Made by a program: the position numbers and the translations under genes. Below the pieces are notes generated by a model, which had not been told where the DNA came from, did not search any database, and saw only the letters and a program-made list of their open reading frames with translations. Positions 39,301 to 50,561 of a DNA stretch of 64,000 nucleotides are shown here, in pieces (within the stretch, counting starts at the first letter, position 1; the number at the start of each line of letters is the position of its first letter). The DNA comes from Ascidia mentula (taxonomy: Eukaryota > Chordata > Ascidiacea > Phlebobranchia > Ascidiidae). The stretch covers positions 5,908,001 through 5,972,000 of the forward strand of contig OX387201.1 of assembly GCA_947561715.1 (NCBI GenBank), read 5' to 3'.

Positions 39301-42300
39301 CTGTTCAAAAACTTGCTGTGAAGCTCTGCTTCCATATTAAGTTCAATTTCTGTTTGCGCTTGGTGAAAAAGATCAGAGTCCAGGCCTTTGCTGTTCTTGT
39401 AAGCAATTTTTATTTGTTGTCCGATGTAGCTCTTCGTCGGCCCTTTGATAATTGATGACACAGCATTTGTTGCACTCCTACTCAGAAACTTTTTGTAGAT
39501 CGTCTTAGCCAGTTTAAACCTGAACGGAAAGAATAAGAGATAATGAAACATCATATAAATGTGAAGTTTACAAATAATGACTCAAACCAAATGTTTGAGA
39601 GTTATGCCATGCTTTACAAACCTTCTTTCTGTGGTCTCATCATCCATTTTCATAGCAACCTGATTCCTGCTGGACATTGAACCTGTGGTGGATGACGCAG
39701 CAGAAGAGTTGCCGCTGTTATGACCATTAGACTTAAGACCAAAGCTTTTAAATCCTTTCATTGCCAACCAGCATTCCAAAATACATTCAAGCTTGCTTTC
39801 TTCCAAAAAATGCTTGAACACATTGAGGCCATCAGTATCTTCAAGTACATTGTGATGGGTTTGTTTCCAACACGTTGGGCGCTTGTCGGGGACGCCCAAG
39901 TTGTTGCCTGGGGGACGTGGCGGATGCTTTGATTTCATTGAATGCTCAGTCCTTGATATCTTCCGCAACGACGATGAGCGCGCCTTTTTACTGGACTTTG
40001 TTTCGACTTGCATCGGGTAAACAACAGCTGCCATAGCCGCACTTTCGTCCATTATGGCGGCCGTGATACGTGGTGACAATCCAAGATCTGTAAGATTCGT
40101 TAAACGTGTGTAAATACTAAGACTGGAGTTTAATTGGTGAGGACCGGAATGTTTGTAACTAGCAATTCTACTGCACTTTTATACGAATAACATACAAGTG
40201 GCGGCAACAAAAAATATGTTTCTACTTGTTGAAGATACACAATCCCGGAGGTAACACAATTTTTATGCGCACAGCTGTACACAGGACAAAATCGCAACAC
40301 ATTGAATAAGTCGTTATTGTGACAACACAACATTTTTTTGCTGGGTCGTTAGTGTTTACCTTTGATGTGAGTGGAAATACTTAGAATGCGGGTTCGTCTC
40401 GTCTGAGGTCCTCTCGATTTGCCGCAAATTATCGACATCATCTCTTGTCTCACAGTCTCATTCCACAACCCGTATATTACAGGATAATATACGCATCTAT
40501 GTGTATATGGTAAAATATAAGCTACAAGTCGTGTCAGTCATGATGATGGAGAATCAAAATATGTTTTGTGATGGAAAATTACTGCATTTTGTGATGGAAA
40601 ATCTACAAAACTGGGTTCCTCTAAGACAAAAATTTCCAGTATTTGTAGCTTAGGCATTTCTCTTCTTAAAGACTTCCTTGTATATAATTTTTAATACAGT
40701 ATTTTCTTCACGTGTTTCAACACAAGGTGTTTAGGAATTCCTTTAAATGTTTAGCATTCACAATTACATACGTTGTGTACATGAGGATGGTAGAGATCGA
40801 CACCAACCAATCGGCGACCGCAACCGGACGGTATGAAGCAACTGTACCGCTCACTTCCACGAGGTAGTTTTTCGAATCAAGGAAGGTTTCGACCAATGAC
40901 ACAATTATAAAGGGACCAACAGCCACCAGTATAAACCCCACGATTACCGAGATTGTGCAACATGCCTAAGGTAAAAGGGGACGAAAAAAACACGTCATTT
41001 TAAATGTAACTTTTATTGATTGATTGTCACAATAATGAGTGGAGCTGCACGGAGCGTGTGTGTATTGGGTTATGACAGAGACAAATATTGACGTTCCATG
41101 CACTACTGTTGCATTATGAAGTCACTAGCACCAAAAGTCGAAGGAGTTTTTTATAAATAATATATGATCAATCGACCGAGGAGCAACGCCGCGACTATCG
41201 TATTATAAATATATCAACAGTAGCGCTGTCTTACCTTTCGTTGATTCTTGTAATAACGAAAATACGAGAAACGAAAATTGCGTTTGAAGGAGAGTTGTCG
41301 ACGACTTCTGGTTGACGAAGAAAGTGAGTCTGCACGCATTTTTAACAGTTAATTAGCCTTTGCAAGATCCATCATAAGCAAACAAATCTTACGGGAACAT
41401 TTTACGATGCATTGTTTTAGGCAGTCGGACATTAGTGTCCAGTAAGCGAATAGGTAGGTCCAATAATTCGAGTTTTAAGCAAGTTTTGAAACCACGAAAA
41501 TAGTGCGACTTTTTAGTGTATATCGCGTGAGAAAACTTTTTGCAAAAACTTATAATTTTCTTTATATTTCACGTTTACGTTTAGAAATACCATTTCGCAA
41601 CACGCGACTCTGGACAGAACATGATCTCCCATTTGTAAAGACCTCAATCTCCCTTGAGGGAGGGCGGTTTAATGACTTCCTAATACCACTGTAACTTGAA
41701 GCATTAGCGTTCTGATTTTTTGAATTGTTTCCTTTTTCTTCATACATTGGCTACAATTCATTTAAAAAGCTGTAATATGTTAGGATTAAAATACATCATC
41801 CAACGATTTCACCTCATGTGGTGAGGTGTCTACCACTGAGTGCAACTGCTGGGAACATCCTGCATACTCTGTGGAGACAATTCCGGAATCTTCCACATAG
41901 CTTGGGTTTAATGTGGCTTGCAGTTCATAAAAACCTCTGCTGGGTGATGGGGTTGTTCCTTTAAAATGTTATGAAAGAGCAGAGTTTGAATATAACTTTG
42001 TGATGCAAAAGTATAGGATTTATTTGAAACAAAACACCTAAAAATGCTATGAAATTAAAATACATTCACACACATGTATAATTAAAAACTCACTTGTTTT
42101 AGAAGCTAAACGCTTCTTTTCCATGTGCTCAAAACCAGGGGCATTTTTGTTGACAAATGCATTTTTTTCATAATGTAGTGATCTTTGTCTGGACGCACTA
42201 AATACATTTAATAAATAATCACATTAATATTTTAAACCGCTATGTGGACTGTGAGAACCATAGCTGTTTATAATGTCAAGAATATAAACGAAAATTAAGA

Positions 42301-43334
42301 AAGAATAAATAATTGATATATTGCACGCACTACCTTAAATATCCATTAATATGTAAAGCAGTTACCTTGTCTCAATATGCCTCCGTCCGATGGTTGCACC
42401 TTTATATTTATCCCGTGCAACACTAAATATTGTGCAATACATAGAAACCACACAAAAAAGTGGAAAAATACTGCATATTAGAATCTACAAAAAAAGTAAA
42501 TCGATATGTGTCCATTAAAGTTTGTCAAGTAATGCTCACCCAAAACAAACTAAATCCATAATTTTTAGCCCAAAGAGGAAAACAGCCAAATCTGGCAGGG
42601 ATGAATTGGTACTGTGACCAAGCACCGAACAAGGGGGGTACTGCACAACACAAAGCCACCAGCCAACACAGAATAATAGCAGCCGTCACACGGCAACTAC
42701 TAATATGATTGGGGTATTTTAATGGATGAACAACTGCATAGTATCTTCAAAATAAAGGCAATTTCAAACCATATAGCAAAACGATAGGCCAAATATACTA
42801 ATATACCTGTCATATGAAATCAGCGACAAAGTTAAAATGCTTGCACCAAACAATGATGTTGTAAGATAACCAGTGAGTGAACACCACACTTTTCCGAATA
42901 GCCAAACTCTGGTTATACTGCTGGTTATGCCAAATGGAAAAACAAGAACACCAAAGGCAAAATTTGATGAGGTCAGGCTAAACACAAGTTTGTTGCTGGA
43001 TGTTAGAAGATATTTCCTCCTAAATTAAAAAAGAAACAATGATTATTAACCAAAATAAAAACATCATAAAACACTGCTAAACATAATGCCACTTGCCTGT
43101 ACAGCGTAAAACAAACCAAAAAGTTTCCAATGCAGGAAATAATGGCAACCAACGAGAGTAAGCATGTCCACAGTATATGCAAAGCTACTGTTGAATTGTC
43201 AGAATAGGAGGATACATTTACATCTATACCAGAAACAGTAAATACACAACACATATCAAAGTTTACCACAAATACAACAAAAGCATGAGTTCACCTGAAA
43301 CATCAAACACAGTAAAATTGGTGAAGTTTTCCAT
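36305..43334 (-). CDS. GPR161-Axin chimeric gene 1 (7TM receptor fused in frame to Axin)
   Basis: GPR161 exons, transcript order: 43295-43334, 43097-43223, 42807-43019, 42540-42744, 42366-42484, 42094-42197, 41795-41958, 41573-41750, 41235-41329, 40772-40965, 40360-40496. Fusion exon: 39622-40087. Axin exons: 39216-39519, 38862-38980, 38705-38792, 38349-38499, 37620-37686, 37313-37373, 37172-37236, 36305-37046. All phases agree: 3639 nt, 1212 residues. The receptor keeps all seven helices. Its C-tail runs to about residue 600 (CWKQT), then continues as the Axin RGS domain (HHNVLEDTDGLNVFKHFL ... TERRFKLAKTIYKKFL ... DLFHQAQTEIELNMEAEL). Next come GYLPPINEDGEW, ALPYYTPNMYWVPP, a GSK3-binding-like EKDPEAFFMQL, IQDP-type PFAQDPTMP and a DIX domain (TTVVYYLPNETIAYK ... 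LTLGQFKAKL ... CRFYFKKFSQ). The PKA-anchoring end of GPR161 and the Axin N-terminus are absent. If expressed, it would tether an Axin scaffold to the membrane. The gene structure is seen; expression and function are inference. Confidence 0.85.
37752..38027. mobile_element. Possible hAT-like MITE in an Axin intron (copy 1)
   Basis: A 276-bp segment bounded by ATAGGTCGGCAAAC on the left and GGTTGCCGACCTCTG on the right, an imperfect inverted pair resembling hAT termini of the GGTCGGCAA type. No convincing 8-bp target duplication was found, so it may be old or misjudged. The same segment sits in the matching intron of unit 3 (54416-54691), so it predates the array. Confidence 0.35.
39857..39870. 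other. Duplication junction J1, GPR161 tail exon to Axin RGS exon
   Basis: Rightward of 39857 the sequence matches the GPR161 C-tail exon (29554 onward); leftward it is the Axin RGS exon. The junction lies in a TGGAAACAAACCC stretch (minus strand) coding Trp-Lys-Gln-Thr. The same junction recurs at 56516/56517. Confidence 0.9.
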
Positions 43335-44020
43335 GGTTCAGAACTCATTGCACTAAGCAGGAACCAAAATTTTAGCCATGTTTCCCAATCAGTGTATCAC
43401 ATGTCCCTCTAGAAACGAATTATAATTACCAGTGACACTTTGGTAACTAGTCAAAGTCACTTAAAGTTTGCTAATATGGATTTGCAAACATTGCTTTTAT
43501 CAAATATGATACAACCATAATGGTATTTAATAACAACAAAACCAAATTATTCACTTAAGAATCGACAGAAAAAAAAATACATACCTCTCTGTCTATGCAC
43601 ACCATGCCAATGTAGAAAATATTCCTTCCCTACCAACCCAGGCAATTTCGTAAAGGGGGCCCTGCTGCTGGCAAATGCCTTTGTTTTAGGTTTTTTAACG
43701 GTACTTCCCCAAATACGTTACAAAATACTTTCAGTGTTTTCTTATTGTATGGTTTTAATGTAACCCACTGTAGTAAAATAGTTACATTTAATTCTTGTTT
43801 TTGCACAATAGATACTCTGAATTGCCGTAGCCAAAGCTACATAACATTCTTCTTGCCATGGCCTGCGATAGGTGTATGGAACAATAGTTTTATTAACTTC
43901 TTTTCGGGCAATATTCACAAGACATGTTTAGTGCAGCGAAAACACGCCGTCAACAAAAGATATTGGCGTTGGCGATTGTCGAATGTTGAGAAGTTAGAAA
44001 GAAAGGAAATACAAAAATAT
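43335..44020. other. Spacer between BTB copy 2 remnant and chimera 1 start
   Basis: Copy of the 33023-33707 spacer with few differences. It should contain the promoter of the chimeric gene, inherited from GPR161. No additional gene. Confidence 0.6.
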
Positions 44021-44405
44021 TTAACAATCAGCATAGCTGCTGTCAATTGATATACGCGTCGTTTTAGACGTCTTTCGTCTGTTTCTCTGCGTCCTAGGCC
44101 GTTCTTGGGGAATGACCATAGTAGTTTTTTCGGTACACAAAACTTTCCATGTTTCCGAGAAAACAGGCTTTATGTCCACATTCTGGGATGACCAGTCACA
44201 GTCGTGTTGTTCCGGGTCGCTGGGGTCAGAGTCGAGAGAAACAGGCAAATCGGCGGCGGACGTTTTCTGCAATCCGATTTCCGAACATTCCACCACGAAC
44301 TTTGCCTCTGCGATTGGTGGTGATGAAGCGTCCACTATGTCTTCTATGCTTACAGGGCTCGCGAATCGACCTACATACAAACAATTTTGATTACACATTT
44401 GACCT
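44021..44405 (-). pseudogene. BTB gene copy 2, last exon only
   Basis: Only the final exon (44021-44370, ending ISIDSSYADC) and a little of the intron before it remain. At 44403-44405 the BTB sequence stops and joins the Axin-side spacer, with CCT shared at the break. Exons 1-6, including the whole BTB domain, are gone. The remaining frame is open but has no start or promoter of its own. Confidence 0.88.
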
Positions 44406-45357
44406 GGATGTGAACCTGCGAATTAGTCTGCATTGTTTGACGTCTGTTAATTGCAATCTATAACTTTGCTACTGTGGGTAAAAAGCGTTGTCTATAATGA
44501 ATGAGACTGGAGGTTATAATGAATATCTTGGGCCTCGAACACCCGGAGATTGCGTTGACGTATTTTTTCACACCGCAAATTTTGAAATACCACATTAAGC
44601 CGCTTACGGCGTTAAATTGACGGGATCTGTTGCAAAAATCAGTGTATGATTATACGACACACGACACGTGATTCGCGGGCGTCGTCCCAAATTGGTGTTA
44701 ATATTCGACTGTGTGCCATTCTAGAGTGAAACGGTCGCTTTGCGTGAGAGTTACTTTAACCAAGATATCGGGTGTGTTTCTTAGCTGCATATTTGATCAA
44801 CAAAATTCACCGGATATTTGAGTTTTACCGTTTCTATGCAATGCGTAGGTTAAACACACCATCGCATAACAATTTAGAATGATTAAAATTCTGGGCCTTA
44901 CGCATATAGGTTGAACCTTTATACCAGAGCCCATGCTTTAATTTAGGCTTGCTATTGCGGCGATGCACATCAGTTTAAGGGAGCAAAATAATATTGGCCC
45001 AGTCGACAACAGGGTTTAAATGACATCACAGGACCGTTTTGTGTTATGTTCCTATACTAAGAGGACAACGGCTACATATTAGTATGAAATTTACTGTAAA
45101 CAAAAGTCGGGCGCGGTAGAAATGTAGTGGAAAGCATGCACACGATAGGGAGCGCAAACAACGAAAAAAACAAGACCACTGGCGTGTTATTGCTACATGC
45201 ATATATTCAAGATACGAAAACGCGCTTATTTTATACTACAACGGCGAAACGGATAAAAACATCGAAACGAACGCACTTGATGGGGGAAAGAAGTCACGGC
45301 GTGGATATGAATCAGCGCGTGAAGTCGAAGTACATTTTGAACAGGAGGGTGGCGACG
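44406..45357. other. Axin-side spacer, unit 2
   Basis: Matches the right edge of the window (63204-64000) nearly base for base: about 580 bp of spacer lost in units 1 and 3, followed by the Axin 3' flank and 3' UTR. No gene seen. Confidence 0.65.
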
Positions 45358-46175
45358 TTACTGGGATGGGTCAGCGAACTTGAGTTTTGCTATAACTATG
45401 TCATCGTGCAAGGGAAGCACCTCATCGTCCTTTGTGAACTCGAAGAATGTGGGCTTGTTGATGGACTGCGAGAACTTCTTGAAGTAAAACCGGCAACCGA
45501 GACACTTGGCAGGCAACTTGGCCTTGAACTGACCCAGTGTTAGCGGCGCGTAAGGTAGACGAGTTTTGTAGGCAATGGTCTCATTAGGCAGATAGTACAC
45601 CACCGTGGTTGTATTGATGATTCCGTGGTCGACTTGGTGTGCCGGTTTGGTCACGTTGGTTGTGTTAGCAAAGGTAGCTGTCTCGGTCGACGAGTCAGTG
45701 TCTGAGTGGGTGTCGCGACCTTGAAGTTGCTGGTCATCCTGTAAAGAGGTACCGACTGATGAAAAAGAGGTAGAGTTGTTTACAGCCGTCCCGAGGGGCT
45801 GTGGAACGATGCCAGTGTCGCTGTACAGTTCCAACGCGGCAAGGTTGGACGCGGGATCGTACGATCCGTCGGTCTCCTCGATAAGACGTCGTTTCACTTC
45901 TTGGATCGTCGTGCTGGCGTCTGGCTGGTCAAGGATGGGCATAGTTGGGTCCTGAGCAAAAGGCTGCATTCCACGGCGCTGGTAGTTTGATGTAACTGTA
46001 AGGCCGTCGTTTTGCACTGGGTGGACGAAGGGCATGTCCTCAGGTACAGTTTCAATGACCGGTGCTGTGTAGCGGCCCTTCTTCTGTATTCGCTTATTTC
46101 TGCAATGCGTTATATGTTAAAATCAATATCCTTTAGTATACAAGCAAATGATTCAAATGCCCACATTTTGACGTC
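45358..46175 (-). pseudogene. Orphan Axin DIX exon (copy 2)
   Basis: The last Axin exon (45358-46099, acceptor at 46100) is open and almost identical to the DIX exons of the two chimeras, encoding PFAQDPTMP and the full DIX domain. Only about 75 bp of the preceding intron remain before junction J2, where GPR161 copy 3 begins. No donor of the required phase is available upstream: exon 11 of GPR161 ends in phase 1 and the DIX exon needs phase 2. The exon is therefore probably not translated in frame and is best regarded as a fragment. It lies in what would be the 3' UTR of GPR161 copy 3. Confidence 0.82.
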
Positions 46176-49100
46176 GATAGCCGCACTTTCGTCCATTATG
46201 GCGGCCGTGATACGCGGTGACAATCCAAGATCTGTAAGATTCGTTAAACGTGTGTAAATACTAAGGCTGGAGTTTAATTGGGGAGGACCGGAATGTTTGT
46301 GACTAGCATTTCTACTACGCTTTTATACGAATAACATACAAGCGGCGGCAACAAAAAATATGTTTCTACTTGTTCAAGATACACAATCCCGGAGGTAACA
46401 CAATTTGTTACGCGCATAGCTGTACAAAGGACGATATCACAGCACATTGATTTTATTCGTTATTGTGAGAACACAACATTGGTATGCTGGGTCGTTTACC
46501 TTTGATGTGAGTGGAAATACTTAGAATGCGGGTTCGTCTCGTCTGAGGTCCTCTCGATTTGCCGCAAATTATCAACATCATCTCTTGTCTCACAGTCTCA
46601 TTCCACAACCCGTATATTACAGGATAATATACGCATCTATGTATATATGGTAAAATATAAGCTACAAGTCGTGACAGTCATGATGAGAGAGAATTAAAAT
46701 ATGTTTTGGGATGGAAAATTACTGCATTTTGTGATGGAGTAGCTTAGGCATTGCTCTTCTTTATGACTTTCTTGCAAATAATTTTTAATACGGTATTTTC
46801 TTCACGTGTTTCAACACAAGGTGTTTAGGAATTCCTTTAAATGTTTAGCATTCACAATAACATACGTTGTGTACATGAGGATGGTAGAGATCGACACCAA
46901 CCAATCGGCGACCGCAACCGGACGGTATGAAGCAACTGTACCGCTCACTTCCACGAGGTAGTTTTTCGAATCAAGGAAGGTTTCGGCCAATGACACAATT
47001 ATAAAGGGACCAACAGCCACCAGTATGAACCCCACGATTACCGAGATTGTGCAACATGCCTATGGTAAAAGGGGACGAAAAAAACACGTCATTTTAAATG
47101 TAACTTTTATTGATTGATTGTCACAATAATGAGTGGAGCTGCACGGAGCGTGTGCTGTATTGGGTTATGACAGAGACAAATATTGACGTTCCATGCATTA
47201 CTGTAGCATTATGAAGTCACTAGCACCAAAAGTCGAAGGAGTTTTTTATAAATAATATATGATCAATCGACCGAGGAGCAACGCCGCGACTATCGTATTA
47301 TAAATATATCAACAGTAGCGCTGTCTTACCTTTCGTTGATTCTTGTGATAACGAAAATACGAGAAACGAAAATTGCGTTTGAAGGAGAGTTGTCGACGAC
47401 TTCTGGTTGACGAAGAAAGTGAGTCTGCACGCATTTTTAACAGTTATTTAGCCTTTGCAACATCCATCATAAGCAAACAAATCTCACGGGAACATTTTAC
47501 CATGCATTTTTTTATGGGGTCGTGTGTCCAGTAAGCAAATACGTAGGTCCAACAAATCGAGTTTTTTAAACCACGAAAATAGTGCGACTTTTCAGTGTAT
47601 AATGCATAAGAAAACTTTTTGCAACAACTTATAATTTTCTTTATATTTCACGTTTACGTTTAGAAATACCATTTCGCAACACGCGACTCTGGACAGAACA
47701 TGATCTCCCATTTGTAAAGACTTCAATCTCCCTTGAGGGAGGGCGTTTTAATGACTTCCTAGTACCACTGTAACTTGAAGCATTAGCGTTCTGATTTTTT
47801 GAATTGTTTCCTTTTTCTTCATACATTGGCTACAATTCATTTAAAAAGCTGTAATATGTTAGGATTAAAATACATCATCCAACGACTTCACCTCATGTGG
47901 TGAGGTATATACCACTGAGTGCAACTGTTGGGAACACCCTGCATACTCTGTGGAGACAATACCGGAATCTTCCACATAGCTTGGGTTTAATGTGGCTTGC
48001 AGTTCATAAAAACCTCTGCTAGGTGATGGGGTTGTTCCTTAAAATGTTATGAAACAGCAGAGTTTGAATGTAACTTCGTGATGCAAAAGTATAGGATTTA
48101 TTTGAAACAAAACAAACCTAAAGATGCTATGAAATTAAAATACATTCACACACATGTATAATTAAAAACTCACTTGTTTTAGAAGCTAAACGCTTCTTTT
48201 CCATGTGCTCAAAACCAGGGGCATTTTTGTTGACAAATGCATTTTTTTCATAATGTAGTGATCTTTGTCTGGACGCACTAAATACATTTAATAAATAATC
48301 ACATTAATATTTTAAACAGCAATGTGGACTGTGAGAACCATAGCTGTTTATAATGTCAAGAATATAAACGAAAATTAAGAAAGAATAAATAATTGATATA
48401 TTGCACGCACTACCTTAAATATCCATTAATATGCAAAGCAGTTACCTTGTCTCAATATGCCTCCGTCCGATGGTTGCACCTTTATATTTATCCCGTGCAA
48501 CACTAAATATTGTGCAATACATAGAAACCACACAAAAAAGTGGAAAAATACTGCATATTAGAATCTACAAAAAAGTAAATTGATAAGTGTCCATTGAAGT
48601 TTGTCAAGTAATGCTCACCCAAAACAAACTAAATCCATAACTTTTAGCCCAAAGAGGAAAACAGCCAAATCTGGCAGGGATGAATTGGTACTGTGACCAA
48701 GCACCGAACAAGGGGGGTACTGCACAACACAAAGCCACCAGCCAACATAGTATAATAGCAGCCGTCACACGGCAACTACTAATATGATTGGGGTATTTTA
48801 ATGGATGAACAACTGCATAGTATCTTCAAAATAAAGGCAATTTCAAACCATATGGCAAAACGATAGGCCCAATATACTATATATACCTGTCATATGAAAT
48901 CAGGGACAAAGTTAAAATGCTTGCACCAAACAATGATGTTGTAAGATAACCGGTGAGTGAACACCACACTTTTCCAAATAGCCAAACTCTGGTTATACTG
49001 CTAGTTATGCCAAATGGAAAAACAAGAACACCAAAGGCAAAATTTGATGAGGTCAGGCTAAACACAAGTTTGTTGCTGGATGTTAGAAGATATTTCCTCC

Positions 49101-49415
49101 TAAATTGAAAAAAGAAACATTGATTATTAACCAAAATAAAAACATTATAAAACACTGGTAAACTTAATGCCACTTGCCTGTACAGCGTAAAACAAACCAA
49201 AAAGTTTCCAATGCAGGAAAATATGGCAACCAACGAGAGTAAGCATGTCCACAGTATATGCAAAGCTACTGTTGAATTGTCAGAATAGGAGGATGCATTT
49301 CCATCTATAGCAGAAACAGTAAACACACAACACATATCCAAGTTTACCACAAATACAACAAAAGCATGAGTTCACCTGAAACATCAAACACAGTAAAATT
49401 GGCGAAGTTTTCCAT
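46110..49415 (-). CDS. GPR161: GPR161 copy 3, tail-truncated by a duplication junction
   Basis: Exons, transcript order: 49376-49415, 49178-49304, 48887-49099, 48619-48823, 48446-48564, 48174-48277, 47874-48037, 47652-47829, 47330-47424, 46866-47059, 46500-46636, 46110-46231. They total 1698 nt (565 residues). All seven helices, the DRY motif and the long third intracellular loop are kept. Exon 12 follows GPR161 for about 18 residues (DLGLSPRITAAIMDESAA), then crosses junction J2 into the Axin intron and ends after about 22 unrelated residues (IDVKMWAFESF...). The Ser-rich tail and the PKA-RI-binding-like helix of copy 1 are lost. Intron 10 has lost about 49 bp relative to the other copies. 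Confidence 0.85.
46170..46181. other. Duplication junction J2, GPR161 tail exon to Axin intron
   Basis: Left of about 46175 the sequence is the Axin intron just upstream of the DIX exon (matches 37115 region). Right of it is the GPR161 last exon (matches 29730 onward). No clear microhomology. This junction occurs once in the window and marks the second duplication. Confidence 0.88.
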
Positions 49416-50561
49416 AGTTCAGAACTCATTGCAATAAGCAGGAACAAAAATTTTAGCCATGTTTCCCAATCAGTGTATCACATGTCCCTCTAGAAACGAA
49501 TTATAATTACCAGTGACGCTTTGGTCACTATAGTCAAATTCACTTAAAGTTTGCTGATATGGTTTTGCAAACATTGCTTTTATCAAAAATGATAAAACCA
49601 TAATGGTATTTAATAACAACAAAACCAAATTATTCACTTAAGCATCGACAAAAAAAAAATACATACCTCTCTGTCTATGCACACCATGCCAATGTAGAAA
49701 ATATTCCTTCCCTACCAACCCAGGCAATTTTGTAAAGGGGGCCCTGCTGCTGGCAAATGCCTTTGTTTTAGGTTTTTTAACGGTACTTCCCCAAATACGT
49801 TACAGAATACTTTCAGTGTTTTCTTATTGTATGGTTTTAATTAGTGATGCACCGAAACAGCTTTTTTTATATTCGGCCGAAACCGAATATTCGGCAAAAG
49901 TTGCCGAATTAATTCGGCCGAATAAACCGAAACTAAATTTTGGTATCCATCTCTTTAAACGCAATAAATTTAAACAAAACTTGTGCTGGATTAGATCTTA
50001 TCCTGTCATACAGCCTTTTTTGGCGCTTGAAGAATAACCTGGTCTTCTGTACCAACTGCTTAAAGTTGATTTTTGTCGTATCTGTGAAAGTAAACAAATG
50101 AAACGAACACACTCGTACAGTTTAAACAATGATTTTAACCTTTTCTAAACTTTGCATATCAGCGTTATATGCAGTAAAAAAGTTTCGGTTTCGGCCGAAT
50201 TTTGCAGAAATATTCGGCCGAAACCGAATAATTGCGAAAACCTTAGTTTCGGCCGAATAAATTCGGCAAACCGAACTTTCGGTGCATCCCTAGTTTTAAT
50301 GTAACCCAGTGTAGTTAAATAGTTACATTTAATTCTTGTCTCTGCACAATAGATATTCTGAATTGCTGTAGCCAAAATTACATAACATTCTTCTTGCCAT
50401 GGCCTGCGATAGGTGTATGGAACAATGGTTTTATTAACTTCTTTTCGGGCAATATTCACAAGACATGTTTAGTGCAGCGAAAACACGCCGTCAACAAAAG
50501 ATATTGGCGTTGGCGATTGTCGAATGTTGAGAAGTTAGAAAGAAAGGAAATACAAAAATAT
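49416..50561. other. Spacer between BTB copy 3 and GPR161 copy 3, with transposon insertion
   Basis: Same spacer as 33023-33707 with a 451-bp hAT-type element inserted at 49842-50292. Nothing else added. Confidence 0.65.
49842..50292. mobile_element. Non-autonomous hAT-type element, 451 bp, with empty sites in three paralogues
   Basis: Ends TAGTGATGCACCGAAA and TTTCGGTGCATCCCTA are inverted repeats (15 of 16 match). The exact 8-bp target duplication GTTTTAAT is at 49834-49841 and 50293-50300. The interior is rich in TTCGGCCGAA-type inverted motifs and has no transposase. The matching place in units 1, 2 and 4 (about 33440, 43753 and 60420) has a single uninterrupted GTTTTAAT, so the insertion followed the duplications. 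Confidence 0.95.

Noticed and set aside
33708-40087. Axin, BTB and GPR161 as a polycistronic operon
   Set aside because: Gaps of about 690-730 bp with a separate poly(A) signal after the BTB stop do not suggest the tight spacing of tunicate operons.
49816-50459. Open frames on both strands across the hAT insertion
   Set aside because: They arise from the repetitive TTCGGCCGAA-type interior and span element and flank; no transposase motif.
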